The notes under the pieces: generated by a model
Told to the model about the DNA's origin: nothing
Database searches by the model: none
Seen by the model: only the letters and a program-made list of their open reading frames with translations
Assembly: GCF_002585305.1 (NCBI RefSeq)
Contig: NZ_NUNF01000104.1
Location: 1-24,380 of the forward strand
Direction of reading: 5' to 3'
Length of the DNA: 24,380 nucleotides
Source of the DNA: Bacillus sp. AFS037270
GTDB taxonomy: Bacteria; Bacillota; Bacilli; Bacillales_B; DSM-18226
Translations under genes and position numbers: made by a program
In this document: positions 8,509-17,058 of the stretch, one piece after another
How positions within the stretch are numbered: position 1 is the stretch's first letter
Layout of the letters: each line of letters starts with the position of its first letter

Positions 8509-10416
8509 TTATTTACTATTTAAGATATCCATAATTTCTCTTGCTGATTTTGCTTCAACTAATTTTTCGATATTAGCCATATCTGAGCATGTTACCGCAA
8601 TACCAGATAAGATTTCAAGATGTGTACCATCTTTCCCTGCGATGCCAAAAATTAGCCGAACCTTCTGACCATCAAAATCAACACCGTTTGGTACTTGTAA
8701 AACGGTAAATCCTGAATTTAGGACATCTTTTTTTGCCTCTTCTGTTCCATGGGGAATCGCTACATCGTTACCCATGTAAGTCGATGTCATTTCATCTCTC
8801 GCGATCATGGCTTCAATATAACTTTCTTTAACATATCCCGCATTAACCAACGCTCTTCCTGCAAATCGAATTGCCTCTTCCTTCGAGGAGAAGGATTGAT
8901 TTAAGAAAATATTTTCCTCAAGAAGTAGTGCGTCGTTCGCTTGGTTGTCTGCTTCTGGAACATTCGCTTCAGCGTCTTCTACGATTTCTTGAAGTTGAGC
9001 AGTTTCCGGATTTTTAAGTTGGTTAATCAATTTATCATACTCTGGACTTGATAAGAAATTATCAACCGAAATATGGTATGCATTTGGCAATTTATTCTGC
9101 GCTCTAGGTGTTAACTCTTCTTGTGTAACAACAATTTGTGCATCCGCTGGCAAGTTACTAATCGCCGTATTTGTAACGGAAATATTCAAGCCTGCTTCTT
9201 TTACTTTTTTACGCAGCAGGGAAGCACCCATTGCACTTGAACCCATACCTGCATCACAAGCAAAAACAATTTTGTTTACTTTTTCAGGCATGGTGCCGGA
9301 ATTAGCTTCAAACACGTTAGAGACTGCGCTCTTCTTCCCTTTCATTTCCTGCATTTTTCTTGCCGCTTCTTCGATATCTTCTTCTTGTTCTTTACCTGTT
9401 TTTAGAATAAAAGACGAGATAACGAAAGATACGATTCCTGCTACAAGTACTCCTGCGAGGTTGGCAATGTATGTTCCTGCATGATGAGGAGTGACTGCCA
9501 TAATAGCAAGGATACTACCTGGTGATGCAGGCGCAAGTAATCCGCCGCCTAAAAGAACCAGCGTAAATACGCCGCTCATCCCGCCTAGTATAACTGCTAA
9601 GAACAACATTGGACGCATTAAAATGTATGGGAAGTAAATTTCATGAATTCCGCCAAAGAATTGAATAATGGCAGCACCTGGAGCCGTTCTTTTTGCCGTA
9701 CCTTTTCCAAAGATGCAGTAGGCAAGCAGCACACCAATACCAGGTCCTGGGTTTGCTTCTAGAAGGAATAGTAATGACTTTCCTGCTGTTTTTGCTTGCT
9801 CTACACCGATTGGTGAAAGAACACCATGGTTGATCGCATTATTTAAGAATAAGATTTTCGCAGGTTCAATGATAATACTTGTTAGTGGTAATAACCCTGT
9901 ACTAACTAACCAATCGACACCTGCAACAAGCCAGCCTGTAAACACATCTACTGCTGGTCCGATTGCCAAGAAAGATAGAATGGCCAGCAATCCACCTAAA
10001 ATACCTGCTGAAAAGTTATTAACCAGCATTTCAAAGCCAGCTTTAATTTTCCCTTCGACTGATTGGTCAAATTTCTTAATCACCCACCCGCCGAATGGTC
10101 CCATGATCATGGCACCTAAGAACATTGGAACATCTGGTGCCCCCACAATGACCCCCATGGTTGCAATGGCACCAACTACGCCTCCGCGTTGCTCATGTAC
10201 AAGCTTACCGCCTGTATATCCAATTAGAAGTGGCAGTAAGTAACTAACCATTGGGCCGACCATTTTGGCAAGGCTTTCATTCGGAAAGAAACCTGTTGGA
10301 ATAAATAAGGCCGTAATTAGACCCCATGCTATAAAAGCGGATATATTCGGCATAACCATTGAGCTTAGGAAGTTACCAAACTTTTGGACCGCTACTTTTA
10401 TATTTGATTGAGCCAT
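8509..10416 (-). CDS. mtlA2: Mannitol-family PTS permease, fused EIICBA
   Basis: Membrane PTS transporter that imports a hexitol, probably mannitol, and phosphorylates it. The 635-residue chain carries all three domains: EIIC (about 1-345, hydrophobic spans and substrate-site motif GGIHEIYFPYIL, His258/Glu259), EIIB (380-468, IVFACDAGMGSSAMGAS, phosphocysteine Cys387), an acidic, low-complexity linker (about 470-495) and EIIA (497-635, STYMGNDVAIPHGTEE, phosphohistidine His556). Length and layout match E. coli MtlA (637 residues), unlike the EIICB form usual in Bacillus and found in unit 1 here. The ATG at 10416 has GAAGGGA upstream. It has its own promoter and MtlR-type operator, and a terminator directly after it. 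Substrate specificity beyond the mannitol family cannot be read from sequence. Symbol suffix is mine. Confidence 0.95.
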   Translation of the reverse strand: MAQSNIKVAVQKFGNFLSSMVMPNISAFIAWGLITALFIPTGFFPNESLAKMVGPMVSYLLPLLIGYTGGKLVHEQRGGVVGAIATMGVIVGAPDVPMFLGAMIMGPFGGWVIKKFDQSVEGKIKAGFEMLVNNFSAGILGGLLAILSFLAIGPAVDVFTGWLVAGVDWLVSTGLLPLTSIIIEPAKILFLNNAINHGVLSPIGVEQAKTAGKSLLFLLEANPGPGIGVLLAYCIFGKGTAKRTAPGAAIIQFFGGIHEIYFPYILMRPMLFLAVILGGMSGVFTLVLLGGGLLAPASPGSILAIMAVTPHHAGTYIANLAGVLVAGIVSFVISSFILKTGKEQEEDIEEAARKMQEMKGKKSAVSNVFEANSGTMPEKVNKIVFACDAGMGSSAMGASLLRKKVKEAGLNISVTNTAISNLPADAQIVVTQEELTPRAQNKLPNAYHISVDNFLSSPEYDKLINQLKNPETAQLQEIVEDAEANVPEADNQANDALLLEENIFLNQSFSSKEEAIRFAGRALVNAGYVKESYIEAMIARDEMTSTYMGNDVAIPHGTEEAKKDVLNSGFTVLQVPNGVDFDGQKVRLIFGIAGKDGTHLEILSGIAVTCSDMANIEKLVEAKSAREIMDILNSK

Positions 10417-10452
10417 TTGCTCTCATCCCTTCATTGTTATAGTACATTATTT

Positions 10453-10481
10453 ATAGTAAAGTACTAGACCTCTGTATACAA
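10453..10481 (-). promoter_or_regulatory. Promoter of EIICBA mtlA
   Basis: Minus strand: -35 TTGTAT at 10476-10481, 17-base spacer, -10 TACTAT at 10453-10458. The weak -35 is typical of an activator-dependent promoter; the MtlR-type operator lies 18 bases upstream. The B. subtilis mtlA promoter also uses a TTGTAT -35, as I recall. Confidence 0.6.
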
Positions 10482-10498
10482 TAAAGAGGAAAGTGATG

Positions 10499-10521
10499 TT
10501 TGTCACAGTCAAAGTGACAAA
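10499..10521 (-). promoter_or_regulatory. MtlR-type operator of unit 2
   Basis: Perfect inverted repeat TTTGTCAC-N7-GTGACAAA directly upstream of the mtlA2 -35. Matching half-sites with the same 7-base spacer occur upstream of the other mtlA (14808-14830), and TTGTCA/TGACAA half-sites fit Bacillus MtlR targets as I recall. Probable activator binding site. Confidence 0.72.
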
Positions 10522-10646
10522 CATATTGTTTCTCAAAGAATATGAAATATTCACCTATTCTTTTTAGCAATAAATGAAGGTATGCGCTGCAAGATAGATG
10601 GCCAATCTATTTCCTTTATGGTTTACTTAGGTCAATAGCGATGAAA

Positions 10647-11084
10647 TTAATTAACATCTTCAAAGATAGCAAGTATTTCATCAACAGAATGTGCGGAAAC
10701 AAGTTTCTCGATGTTCTCTTCTTCGGAACAAACAATGGCAATATTAGATAGGATATCTAGATGTTCATTATCTTTTCCAGCAATACCAATAAGCAGTTTA
10801 ACAATATTTCCTGCGCCAAAGTCTACCCCCTGAGGTACTTGAACAAACGATATGCCTGATTCCTTTACAAAAGGCTTCGAGTCCTCTGTGCCATGTGGAA
10901 TGGCTACAAAGTTCCCCATATAAGTAGAAGTTAACTGTTCCCTCTCGAGCATCTTTTCAATATAGTTAGGCTCTACATAGCCTTTTTCAACAAGAATTTT
11001 TCCCGTTAATCTAATTGCGTCCTCTTTTGAATTAACCGTTATGTTTAATTGAATATTGTCTTTTGCTAAAATTGAATTTGCCAT
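10647..11084 (-). CDS. mtlF: Mannitol-specific PTS EIIA component
   Basis: Soluble cytoplasmic phosphocarrier passing phosphate from HPr to the EIIB domain of the mannitol permease. The 145-residue protein is a stand-alone EIIA-Mtl domain with motif TSTYMGNFVAIPHGTED; His64 is the phosphorylated residue. It starts three bases after mtlR1, whose last codons hold its AAGGAG ribosome binding site, so the two are translationally linked. It supplies the EIIA missing from the EIICB permease of unit 1. It closely resembles the EIIA domain of the fused permease and might also phosphorylate that protein. I see no convincing terminator after it: only weak stems and no T run. Confidence 0.96.
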   Translation of the reverse strand: MANSILAKDNIQLNITVNSKEDAIRLTGKILVEKGYVEPNYIEKMLEREQLTSTYMGNFVAIPHGTEDSKPFVKESGISFVQVPQGVDFGAGNIVKLLIGIAGKDNEHLDILSNIAIVCSEEENIEKLVSAHSVDEILAIFEDVN

Positions 11085-11087
11085 TTC

Positions 11088-13211
11088 TTATACACTCCTT
11101 AATTCTGTTAATTTTTGATTAAAAAATTGCTCAAATCTTCCCGTCAGTAATCCTGTAATTTGTTCTTTATTATTAGATTGAAAAATTCTTATCGTTTCTT
11201 CGCTTTCGATTAACAATGAGCTTAAAAAACTTAATACCTCTAAAGTCTTATCGGTTGAATGACTAGGTGATAAAAGCAGAATCAGAGATTTCATGTTCAT
11301 TTCTACCCCATCCATACCGATAACCACGATCGGTGTATGAAGTGTGTTGATTGTAAAACAAGGCTGCAGGACATGGTGCGAACGGGCATGAAATAATGCC
11401 ATGGCTGTTTCAGGGATACCAACTCCCCCCAGACTCTCTCTTTCAAGGATGGCCTGTTTTACCTTATCGGCATCATTTATCCTTTGTTGACCAGACAGGT
11501 TTTTGCAGGCAATAGTTAAGAGCCCTTCCACCGTGTGGCAGCCATTTAGTTCTATTACTTCAAATCCCTCTAGAACGGTTGCAATCGTGCTTGCATATTC
11601 CTTGATACTTTTCATTTCCTCTATAAATCTAAAAGTATTTTTTGCAATCTTATTTGTCTGAAATGTTACTGGAAGTTGTTTTTCTGAGTGATTAGCAAAT
11701 TTGTATTCATTTAAAAAGAACTGGATTTTTTCAATTTCATCCTTATTTAAAAATGGATTTACCACTATATAATCCGAATCATACTCCGGAATAGGGATGG
11801 TTGATATAACAAGTTGATATTCTTCCTTATTCATTTTTTGAAATTCCATTACCGATACATTATGGATTTGTTTTAGGACTGGGAATTCTATTTGTAATCT
11901 TGTTGCCAGCATTTTAGATGTGCCAATGCCACTAGAACAAACGACAAGTGTTTTAAAGCTTCCGAGGTCTTTATTACCCATTATCGCTGCCCCAAAATGC
12001 ATGACTAGATAGCCTGTTTCCTCATCCGGAACAAAAAACTCAGGGAACACTTGGTCTACAGCTTGTTTGACGATTGCAAATAAATCCTCATAATCCTTTT
12101 TTATCTTATCTAGCAGAGGGTTACTAATGCCCATCTTTTCCTTTATCCGATAGATTGCTGGCTTTAGATGTACAATAAGACCTTCAAAAAGAGAACGATT
12201 GGCCGATAAATCTATACCAACTAACTTCCCTACTATTTCTATCAGCTTTTTTGTTTTTATGGCGGTCTGTAAACTTGCATCCTCTATTACATGTTCATTT
12301 TCATGCCTTAGTTTAGCTCCCTTTAAGTGCATGGTAATGTAGGCTACTTCGGCATCCGGTATACTAATTTGAAATACCTGCTCCAATTGGGAGACTATTT
12401 TTTGTGCATATGTGTATTCCTTGGTTACCTTCTGGTCCTCCAAATAGGCCAAATTTATTTTAATACCTTCCCCTTTTTGGATTCTTTCTAAAGCCAGAGC
12501 TAAATGAACCACAAGACCAATATAAGCACTATCTGCCATTGAGAAGGGCAGCTCTTGAACTATAGACTTAACTATGTTTTCAACAATAACTAATTTCCTT
12601 TTTTCAACCAGTCCCATTAGTCTTTCAGAAATAGTGTGAATTTGCTGTGTCGATCTCATTTGAATATTATCCCGTGTTAAGGAAAGAAGCTCAGACTCAT
12701 CAAGGTATTCGGAAATTAAATGGCTCATTGCCCTTCTTTTTGCACTTTCTTCCCCCGCGATTTCTACACCGTATCCTCTTCTTCGGATAAGATCTAATCC
12801 AAACGATTTTAACTTCTCTTCCAGTTTTGTTAAGTCAGAGCTTACAGTTGCAATGGTTACGTTTAAGTCTGTGGCAAGTGCAAGAAGCTTTACAGGTTCA
12901 TTTGTTTCTAAAAGCTCACATAGCATAATGGTTTGTCGTTCATCTGGTGTATATTCTGTATGTGACAGATTAAACAAATAGAGTTCCAGATCCGCAATTC
13001 CTTTTTTCTCGCCGGTTAGTTGGACACCGACTCCTGATTTTTTTTGTAATGTCAGGTTATAATCGTGCAAAATATCTTCTATGTTTTTTAAATCTCGATG
13101 GATCGTTCTTCCACTAACATCAATTAAATCTGCGAGGTCCTTTACGGTTGTTTCATCAGTGGTCTTTAATAGGATTTCAAGAATTTTCCGTTCCCTTGCC
13201 GAAATATACAT
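11088..13211 (-). CDS. mtlR: PRD-type mannitol operon activator MtlR, canonical copy
   Basis: DNA-binding activator of mannitol genes controlled by PTS phosphorylation. The 707-residue product shows, in order: DeoR-type helix-turn-helix (1-75, SGRTIHRDL), second DNA-binding region (85-165), PRD1 (about 195-305, His236 and His295), PRD2 (310-415, His348 and His405), EIIB-like domain (LVVCSSGIGTS, Cys425) and EIIA-like domain (AMALFHARS, His608). These six residues sit six to nine positions after the B. subtilis MtlR regulatory residues as I recall them (230, 289, 342, 399, 419, 599), so all are kept. The ATG at 13211 has GGAAGG six bases upstream. It lies between mtlA and mtlF, the Geobacillus stearothermophilus order. 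Confidence 0.96.
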   Translation of the reverse strand: MYISARERKILEILLKTTDETTVKDLADLIDVSGRTIHRDLKNIEDILHDYNLTLQKKSGVGVQLTGEKKGIADLELYLFNLSHTEYTPDERQTIMLCELLETNEPVKLLALATDLNVTIATVSSDLTKLEEKLKSFGLDLIRRRGYGVEIAGEESAKRRAMSHLISEYLDESELLSLTRDNIQMRSTQQIHTISERLMGLVEKRKLVIVENIVKSIVQELPFSMADSAYIGLVVHLALALERIQKGEGIKINLAYLEDQKVTKEYTYAQKIVSQLEQVFQISIPDAEVAYITMHLKGAKLRHENEHVIEDASLQTAIKTKKLIEIVGKLVGIDLSANRSLFEGLIVHLKPAIYRIKEKMGISNPLLDKIKKDYEDLFAIVKQAVDQVFPEFFVPDEETGYLVMHFGAAIMGNKDLGSFKTLVVCSSGIGTSKMLATRLQIEFPVLKQIHNVSVMEFQKMNKEEYQLVISTIPIPEYDSDYIVVNPFLNKDEIEKIQFFLNEYKFANHSEKQLPVTFQTNKIAKNTFRFIEEMKSIKEYASTIATVLEGFEVIELNGCHTVEGLLTIACKNLSGQQRINDADKVKQAILERESLGGVGIPETAMALFHARSHHVLQPCFTINTLHTPIVVIGMDGVEMNMKSLILLLSPSHSTDKTLEVLSFLSSLLIESEETIRIFQSNNKEQITGLLTGRFEQFFNQKLTELRSV

Positions 13212-13217
13212 TTCTCA

Positions 13218-13261
13218 CCTTCCTTAAGGCAGGAAGGGCCTATCACATTATGTGTAGGCCC
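13218..13261 (-). other. Hairpins between mtlA and mtlR, one covering the ribosome binding site
   Basis: Minus strand: hairpin A pairs GGGCCTA with TAGGCCC (13255-13261 and 13236-13242) five to eight bases after the mtlA stop, with no T run. Hairpin B pairs CCTTCC with GGAAGG (13232-13237 and 13218-13223), and that GGAAGG is the mtlR ribosome binding site. The two share two bases. They could stabilise the upstream mtlA mRNA and reduce mtlR translation; function inferred. Confidence 0.5.
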
Positions 13262-13268
13262 CTATGAC

Positions 13269-14720
13269 TTATTTTTTCAGGCTATTTACTAACTCATCAT
13301 ATTTAGGGCTGTTTAAAAAGTTTTCAACTGAGATATGCTTGGCATTTGGTAATTTAGCTTTTGCACGGTCTGTTAAATCCTTATGTGTAACAACAACATC
13401 TGCATCTGATGGTAAATTACTGATCGCCGTGTTCGTAACAGTTACATCTAAACCTGCTTTGTTTACTTTATTTCTTAGAATGGAAGCACCCATTGCACTA
13501 GAACCCATTCCAGCATCACAAGCAAAGACAATTTTATTTACATTTTCAGGCTTGATTTGATCTTGTATTGCTAAGACAGAAGTCACTGAGCTTTTCTTGC
13601 CTTTCATCGCTTCCATTTTAGCAGCTGCAGAAGATAAGTCCTCCTCAACTGTTGCCTTGCTTGTTCTTAGAATCAAGGCTGCTACCGCAAAGGACACGGC
13701 CGTTGCCACGATTACACCAGCTAATGTTGCAAAATATCCACCTTTTGGTGTCATTGCAAGCAGCGCAAAGATACTTCCTGGTGATGGAGCTGCGACAAGT
13801 CCTGCATGAAGAATGTTAAATGTGAATACTCCACTCACACCGCCTGCCATAGCTGCAAAAATTAACATTGGCTTCATTAAGATGTATGGGAAGTAAATTT
13901 CATGGATACCACCTAAGAAGTGGATAATTACCGCACCTGGTGCCGTTTGTTTTGCTGTTCCTTTTCCAAATAACCAATAAGCAAGTAAGATACCAAGACC
14001 AGGACCAGGGTTTGTTTCTAGTAAGAATAGAATGGATTTTCCTGCTTTTGTTGCTTGTTCAATTCCTAAAGGACTTAGAATACCATGGTTGATCGCGTTA
14101 TTTAAGAATAGTACTTTTGCTGGTTCAATAAAAATGTTAGCAAGTGGAAGCATGTTATGATCCACGATGAACTGAACTCCAGATGCTAAAAATTTGCTTA
14201 AGGCTTCAACAACGGGGCCAACACCTTTATAGGCTAATAGTGTTAAAGCGCCTCCAAGAATACCTGCTGAAAAGTTATTTACTAACATTTCAAATCCAGA
14301 CTTTACTTTTCCCTCAATCAGTTTGTCGAACTTCTTAATGACAAGCCCGCCAATTGGTCCCATAATCATGGCGCCTAAGAACATTGGGATATCGGTTCCG
14401 ACAATCACACCCATTGTTGCTGTAGCTCCGACTACTCCACCGCGGATATCATATACCATCCGGCCACCGGTAAAACCTATTAATAATGGCAATAAGAATG
14501 TAATCATTGGGCCGACTAGTGTAGCGAGATCCTTGTTTGGAATCCATCCTGTTGGAATAAATAATGCTGTAATTAGACCCCATGCAATAAAGGCACCAAT
14601 ATTTGGCATGACCATTCCACTTAAGTAGCTTCCAAATTTTTGTATTTTAACTTTTACATCTGATTTTTCTTTAGCTGTTTCATTTGGTACTTTTATATCT
14701 TTCTTAAGTGCTTCACTCAT
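13269..14720 (-). CDS. mtlA: Mannitol PTS permease, EIICB
   Basis: Membrane transporter importing and phosphorylating mannitol, with phosphate from the separate EIIA (mtlF). The 483-residue chain has a charged N-terminal extension (1-24), the membrane EIIC domain (about 25-355, GGIHEIYFPYIL with His273/Glu274) and EIIB (395-483, IVFACDAGMGSSAMGAS, phosphocysteine Cys401). It ends after EIIB, as in B. subtilis MtlA (about 478 residues). It parallels the first 465 residues of the fused permease nearly throughout, so the two are paralogues. The ATG at 14720 has AAGGGGGA seven bases upstream. First gene of unit 1, behind a promoter with an MtlR-type operator and a cre-like site. Confidence 0.96.
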   Translation of the reverse strand: MSEALKKDIKVPNETAKEKSDVKVKIQKFGSYLSGMVMPNIGAFIAWGLITALFIPTGWIPNKDLATLVGPMITFLLPLLIGFTGGRMVYDIRGGVVGATATMGVIVGTDIPMFLGAMIMGPIGGLVIKKFDKLIEGKVKSGFEMLVNNFSAGILGGALTLLAYKGVGPVVEALSKFLASGVQFIVDHNMLPLANIFIEPAKVLFLNNAINHGILSPLGIEQATKAGKSILFLLETNPGPGLGILLAYWLFGKGTAKQTAPGAVIIHFLGGIHEIYFPYILMKPMLIFAAMAGGVSGVFTFNILHAGLVAAPSPGSIFALLAMTPKGGYFATLAGVIVATAVSFAVAALILRTSKATVEEDLSSAAAKMEAMKGKKSSVTSVLAIQDQIKPENVNKIVFACDAGMGSSAMGASILRNKVNKAGLDVTVTNTAISNLPSDADVVVTHKDLTDRAKAKLPNAKHISVENFLNSPKYDELVNSLKK

Positions 14721-14761
14721 TACTTTTCCCCCTTCTTATTTTGTTGCTCTATCTATTTTTA

Positions 14762-14790
14762 ATAATAAAGCGGTTTCATTAGGTAAACAA
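14762..14790 (-). promoter_or_regulatory. Promoter of mannitol unit 1
   Basis: Minus strand: -35 TTGTTT at 14785-14790, 17-base spacer, -10 TATTAT at 14762-14767. The MtlR-type operator lies upstream and a cre-like site overlaps the -10. Confidence 0.62.
14765..14778 (-). promoter_or_regulatory. cre-like site at mtlA promoter
   Basis: TGAAACCGCTTTAT on the minus strand matches the CcpA operator consensus TGWAANCGNTNWCA except at the last two bases. It overlaps the -10 hexamer, so bound CcpA would repress unit 1. I find no comparable site at unit 2. Confidence 0.6.
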
Positions 14791-14807
14791 TCGATACAAA
14801 ATTTCAT

Positions 14808-14830
14808 TTTGTCACACTGATTGTTGCCAA
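14808..14830 (-). promoter_or_regulatory. MtlR-type operator of unit 1
   Basis: Minus strand: TTGGCAAC-N7-GTGACAAA. The proximal half-site is identical to that of unit 2, the distal one degenerate, the spacer the same length. It lies 17 bases upstream of the -35, as expected for an activator. Confidence 0.68.
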
Positions 14831-14849
14831 CATTTACTTTTCAAAAAAA

Positions 14850-14896
14850 ACAAAAAAGGCTGGAGATGAATCAAGTAATGATTCATCTCCAACCTT
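14850..14896 (-). terminator. Terminator after glmS
   Basis: Minus strand: long stem AAGGTTGGAGATGAATCA / TGATTCATCTCCAGCCTT (arms 14879-14896 and 14856-14873, one G-T pair) followed by a T-rich run. It starts 13 bases after the glmS stop and insulates the mannitol promoter. Confidence 0.93.
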
Positions 14897-14908
14897 ATAT
14901 TAGCCGTT

Positions 14909-16711
14909 TTACTCAACCGTTACCGATTTAGCAAGGTTACGTGGTTTGTCAACATCACAATCACGGTGTAAGGCAGCGTAATAGGCAATTAATTGTAATG
15001 GGATAACAGAGATAAGCGGTGTTAATAATTCATGTACTTCAGGGATGACAAAGCTATCTTCATCCATATTTAGACCATCCATTGAAATAATGCATGGGTT
15101 TGCTCCGCGTGCTACAACTTCCTTTACATTTCCACGAATACTTAAGTTGACGCTCTCTTGCGTAGCAAGGGCAATAACAGGTGTGCCTTCTTCAATTAAT
15201 GCAATGGTACCGTGCTTTAACTCACCGCCGGCAAATCCTTCTGCTTGAATATAAGAAATTTCCTTAAGCTTCAAAGCACCTTCAAGGCCAACATAATAAT
15301 CAACCCCACGGCCGATAAAGAAGGCATTGCGTGTGACGGATAAGAACTCTCTTGATATATGTTCAATTAGCTCTTTGGAGTCACATAGTACTTCCATAGC
15401 ATTCGCAATAATACCAAGCTCATGGATCAAGTCAAAACCAACTGGAATTCCTTGGCTCTTCGCCGTTACATCTGCTAAAATCGCTAACACAGCCAACTGT
15501 GCTGTATAGGCTTTGGAGGAAGCTACCGCAATCTCAGGACCTGCGTGCAATAAAAGTGTGTAATCCGCTTCACGTGAAAGTGTCGAACCTGGTACATTCG
15601 TAATCGTTAATGTACGATATCCGAGCTCTTTCACTTTTACAAGTACAGCACGGCTGTCAGCAGTTTCACCACTTTGTGAAATGAAGATAAACAACGGCTT
15701 CTTAGTTAGAAGCGGCATATTATAAACAAATTCACTTGCAATATGAACTTCAACTGGCAGTTTAGCAATGGTTTCAATAAACTGCTTTCCAACCAATCCT
15801 GCATGATAAGATGTTCCAGCTGCGATAATATAGACACGGTCAGATTCATTCATAGCGGTAATGATTTCAGGGTCAATTGTCAATGCCCCTTGCTCATTTT
15901 GATAAGTTTGAATAATTTTGCGCACGACCAGCGGCTGTTCATCGATCTCTTTTAACATGTAGTACGGGTAAGTTCCCTTTTCAATGTCACTTGCATCCAA
16001 TTCAGCAGTATATGGCTTACGGCTAATGATATCGCCTTGTAGATTTTGAATGATAACTTCATCTTTTGATACAAGGACAATTTCCTTATCCATTAATTCA
16101 AGATATTGATTTGTTACTTGAAGCATCGCCATTGCATCACTGGCAACTACATTAAAATCATCACCAAGGCCGACTAAAAGTGGGCTTTTGTTTTTTGCAA
16201 CATAAATGGTTTCATTGTCTTGTTCATCTAAAAGCGCAATTGCGTATGATCCATGTAAAAGGGCTAGCGTCTTACGAAATGCCTCAATAACCTCTAAGCC
16301 CTCATTAACAAATAACTCAATCAGTTGAACAACCACTTCAGTGTCTGTTTCGCTTTTGAATGGTACATTTGTTAGATATTCGCGTTTTAAAAGATCATAG
16401 TTCTCGATAACGCCATTGTGCACTAGCGTAAAGCGGCCTGATGTGCTTTGGTGTGGATGGGAGTTTACTTTGCTTGGAACGCCGTGTGTTGCCCATCTGG
16501 TATGACCAATTCCGATATTCGCTTTAACATCTAAATCAACAATTTCACGTAAGTCAGCAATACGGCCCTTTTCTTTAAAAACATGGATTCCATTTTCATT
16601 CTTTACAGCGATTCCAGCAGAATCATAGCCTCTATACTCAAGTTTTTCTAAACCTTTTAATAGGATTTCCTTCGAATCATTATTACCAATATATCCAACA
16701 ATTCCACACAT
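14909..16711 (-). CDS. glmS: Glutamine-fructose-6-phosphate aminotransferase (isomerising)
   Basis: Makes glucosamine-6-phosphate from fructose-6-phosphate and glutamine, the committed step to UDP-GlcNAc for peptidoglycan. The 600-residue protein begins MCGIVGYIG, with Cys2 the Ntn glutaminase nucleophile, then HTRWATHG (about 71-78) and [10 protein letters not shown] in the glutaminase domain. Two SIS sugar-isomerase domains follow, with [10 protein letters not shown] and [13 protein letters not shown], and the conserved C-terminus [10 protein letters not shown]. Length is typical of Firmicutes. The start has AGGGAGG upstream. It has its own promoter, and a self-cleaving ribozyme in its leader gives feedback by glucosamine-6-phosphate. 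glmM, the next enzyme in the pathway, is immediately upstream. Confidence 0.98.
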   Translation of the reverse strand: MCGIVGYIGNNDSKEILLKGLEKLEYRGYDSAGIAVKNENGIHVFKEKGRIADLREIVDLDVKANIGIGHTRWATHGVPSKVNSHPHQSTSGRFTLVHNGVIENYDLLKREYLTNVPFKSETDTEVVVQLIELFVNEGLEVIEAFRKTLALLHGSYAIALLDEQDNETIYVAKNKSPLLVGLGDDFNVVASDAMAMLQVTNQYLELMDKEIVLVSKDEVIIQNLQGDIISRKPYTAELDASDIEKGTYPYYMLKEIDEQPLVVRKIIQTYQNEQGALTIDPEIITAMNESDRVYIIAAGTSYHAGLVGKQFIETIAKLPVEVHIASEFVYNMPLLTKKPLFIFISQSGETADSRAVLVKVKELGYRTLTITNVPGSTLSREADYTLLLHAGPEIAVASSKAYTAQLAVLAILADVTAKSQGIPVGFDLIHELGIIANAMEVLCDSKELIEHISREFLSVTRNAFFIGRGVDYYVGLEGALKLKEISYIQAEGFAGGELKHGTIALIEEGTPVIALATQESVNLSIRGNVKEVVARGANPCIISMDGLNMDEDSFVIPEVHELLTPLISVIPLQLIAYYAALHRDCDVDKPRNLAKSVTVE

Positions 16712-16733
16712 CTTCTTTTTCCTCCCTAGATTC

Positions 16734-16770
16734 AGGGGGCAAGAATGCTTTGGAGGCGTGCTTGCCCCCT
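16734..16770 (-). other. GC-rich hairpin before the glmS ribosome binding site
   Basis: Minus strand: AGGGGGCAAG (16770-16761) pairs with CTTGCCCCCT (16743-16734), ten pairs, loop 17 bases. It has no T run, ends just before AGGGAGG, and lies on the 3' product of ribozyme cleavage. Possible RNA stability element; function inferred. Confidence 0.6.
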
Positions 16771-16786
16771 CATCTCTGTTTTTGAT

Positions 16787-16808
16787 AAAGGTATCTGTCT
16801 ATACCTTT
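16787..16808 (-). other. Second hairpin between ribozyme and glmS
   Basis: Minus strand: AAAGGTAT pairs with ATACCTTT around a six-base loop. It lies between the ribozyme core and the GC-rich hairpin. It is not an evident terminator because the following sequence is TATCAAAAAC. Confidence 0.45.
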
Positions 16809-16829
16809 TTGAACATTACAGTTTGTATG

Positions 16830-16985
16830 CGCATATTCTTCTCTTTGTGCATAGAGTTGCCTCTATGTTTTAAAGAAGAACTTTTCGGTTGTGCGTTTGC
16901 AACCGGGAGGTATCCGCCGAACATTCGATAATCCTCCTCCTCGTCAACTAATCAACCGTCTTTGATTAGTTCAGGCGCTTTTAAA
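16830..16985 (-). ncRNA. glmS ribozyme (GlcN6P-activated self-cleaving RNA)
   Basis: Catalytic riboswitch in the glmS 5' leader. Minus strand: the predicted cleavage site is the A-G junction 16979/16978 in AAAAGCGCC. The conserved core follows: TTGACGAGG, TTATCGA, TTCGGCGGAT and CCTCCCGG. Visible helices are ACTAATCA/TGATTAGT near the 5' end, CGGTTG/CAACCG (P3.1 region), CATAGAG/CTCTATG (P4) and TTCTTCTTT with AAAGAGAAGAA (P4.1). Order and spacing match the known Bacillus glmS ribozymes. With glucosamine-6-phosphate as cofactor it cuts the mRNA, leaving a 5'-hydroxyl end degraded by RNase J1, so GlmS is made only when the product is scarce. The 3' boundary is approximate. Confidence 0.97.
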
Positions 16986-17058
16986 AATTAATAAAGCCTT
17001 CTAACAACCCACCTTTCTTCTCTAAATGGCAAAACCTGCTTTTAAGCAAAGCAAGTTA

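Noticed and set aside
9830..10243. A 137-codon plus-strand frame opposite the EIICBA permease
   Set aside because: Antisense of the EIIC membrane domain; its Pro/Thr/Ser-rich composition is what the reverse strand of a hydrophobic gene gives.
10560..10646. A terminator after mtlF
   Set aside because: Only short stems (ATAGAT/ATCTAT, GAATAT/ATATTC) without a T run are present; I cannot support one.
16982..17020. A tiny upstream reading frame (TTG start, eight codons) before the glmS ribozyme
   Set aside because: The purine-rich AAAGGTGG is too close to the TTG, and such short frames occur often by chance.
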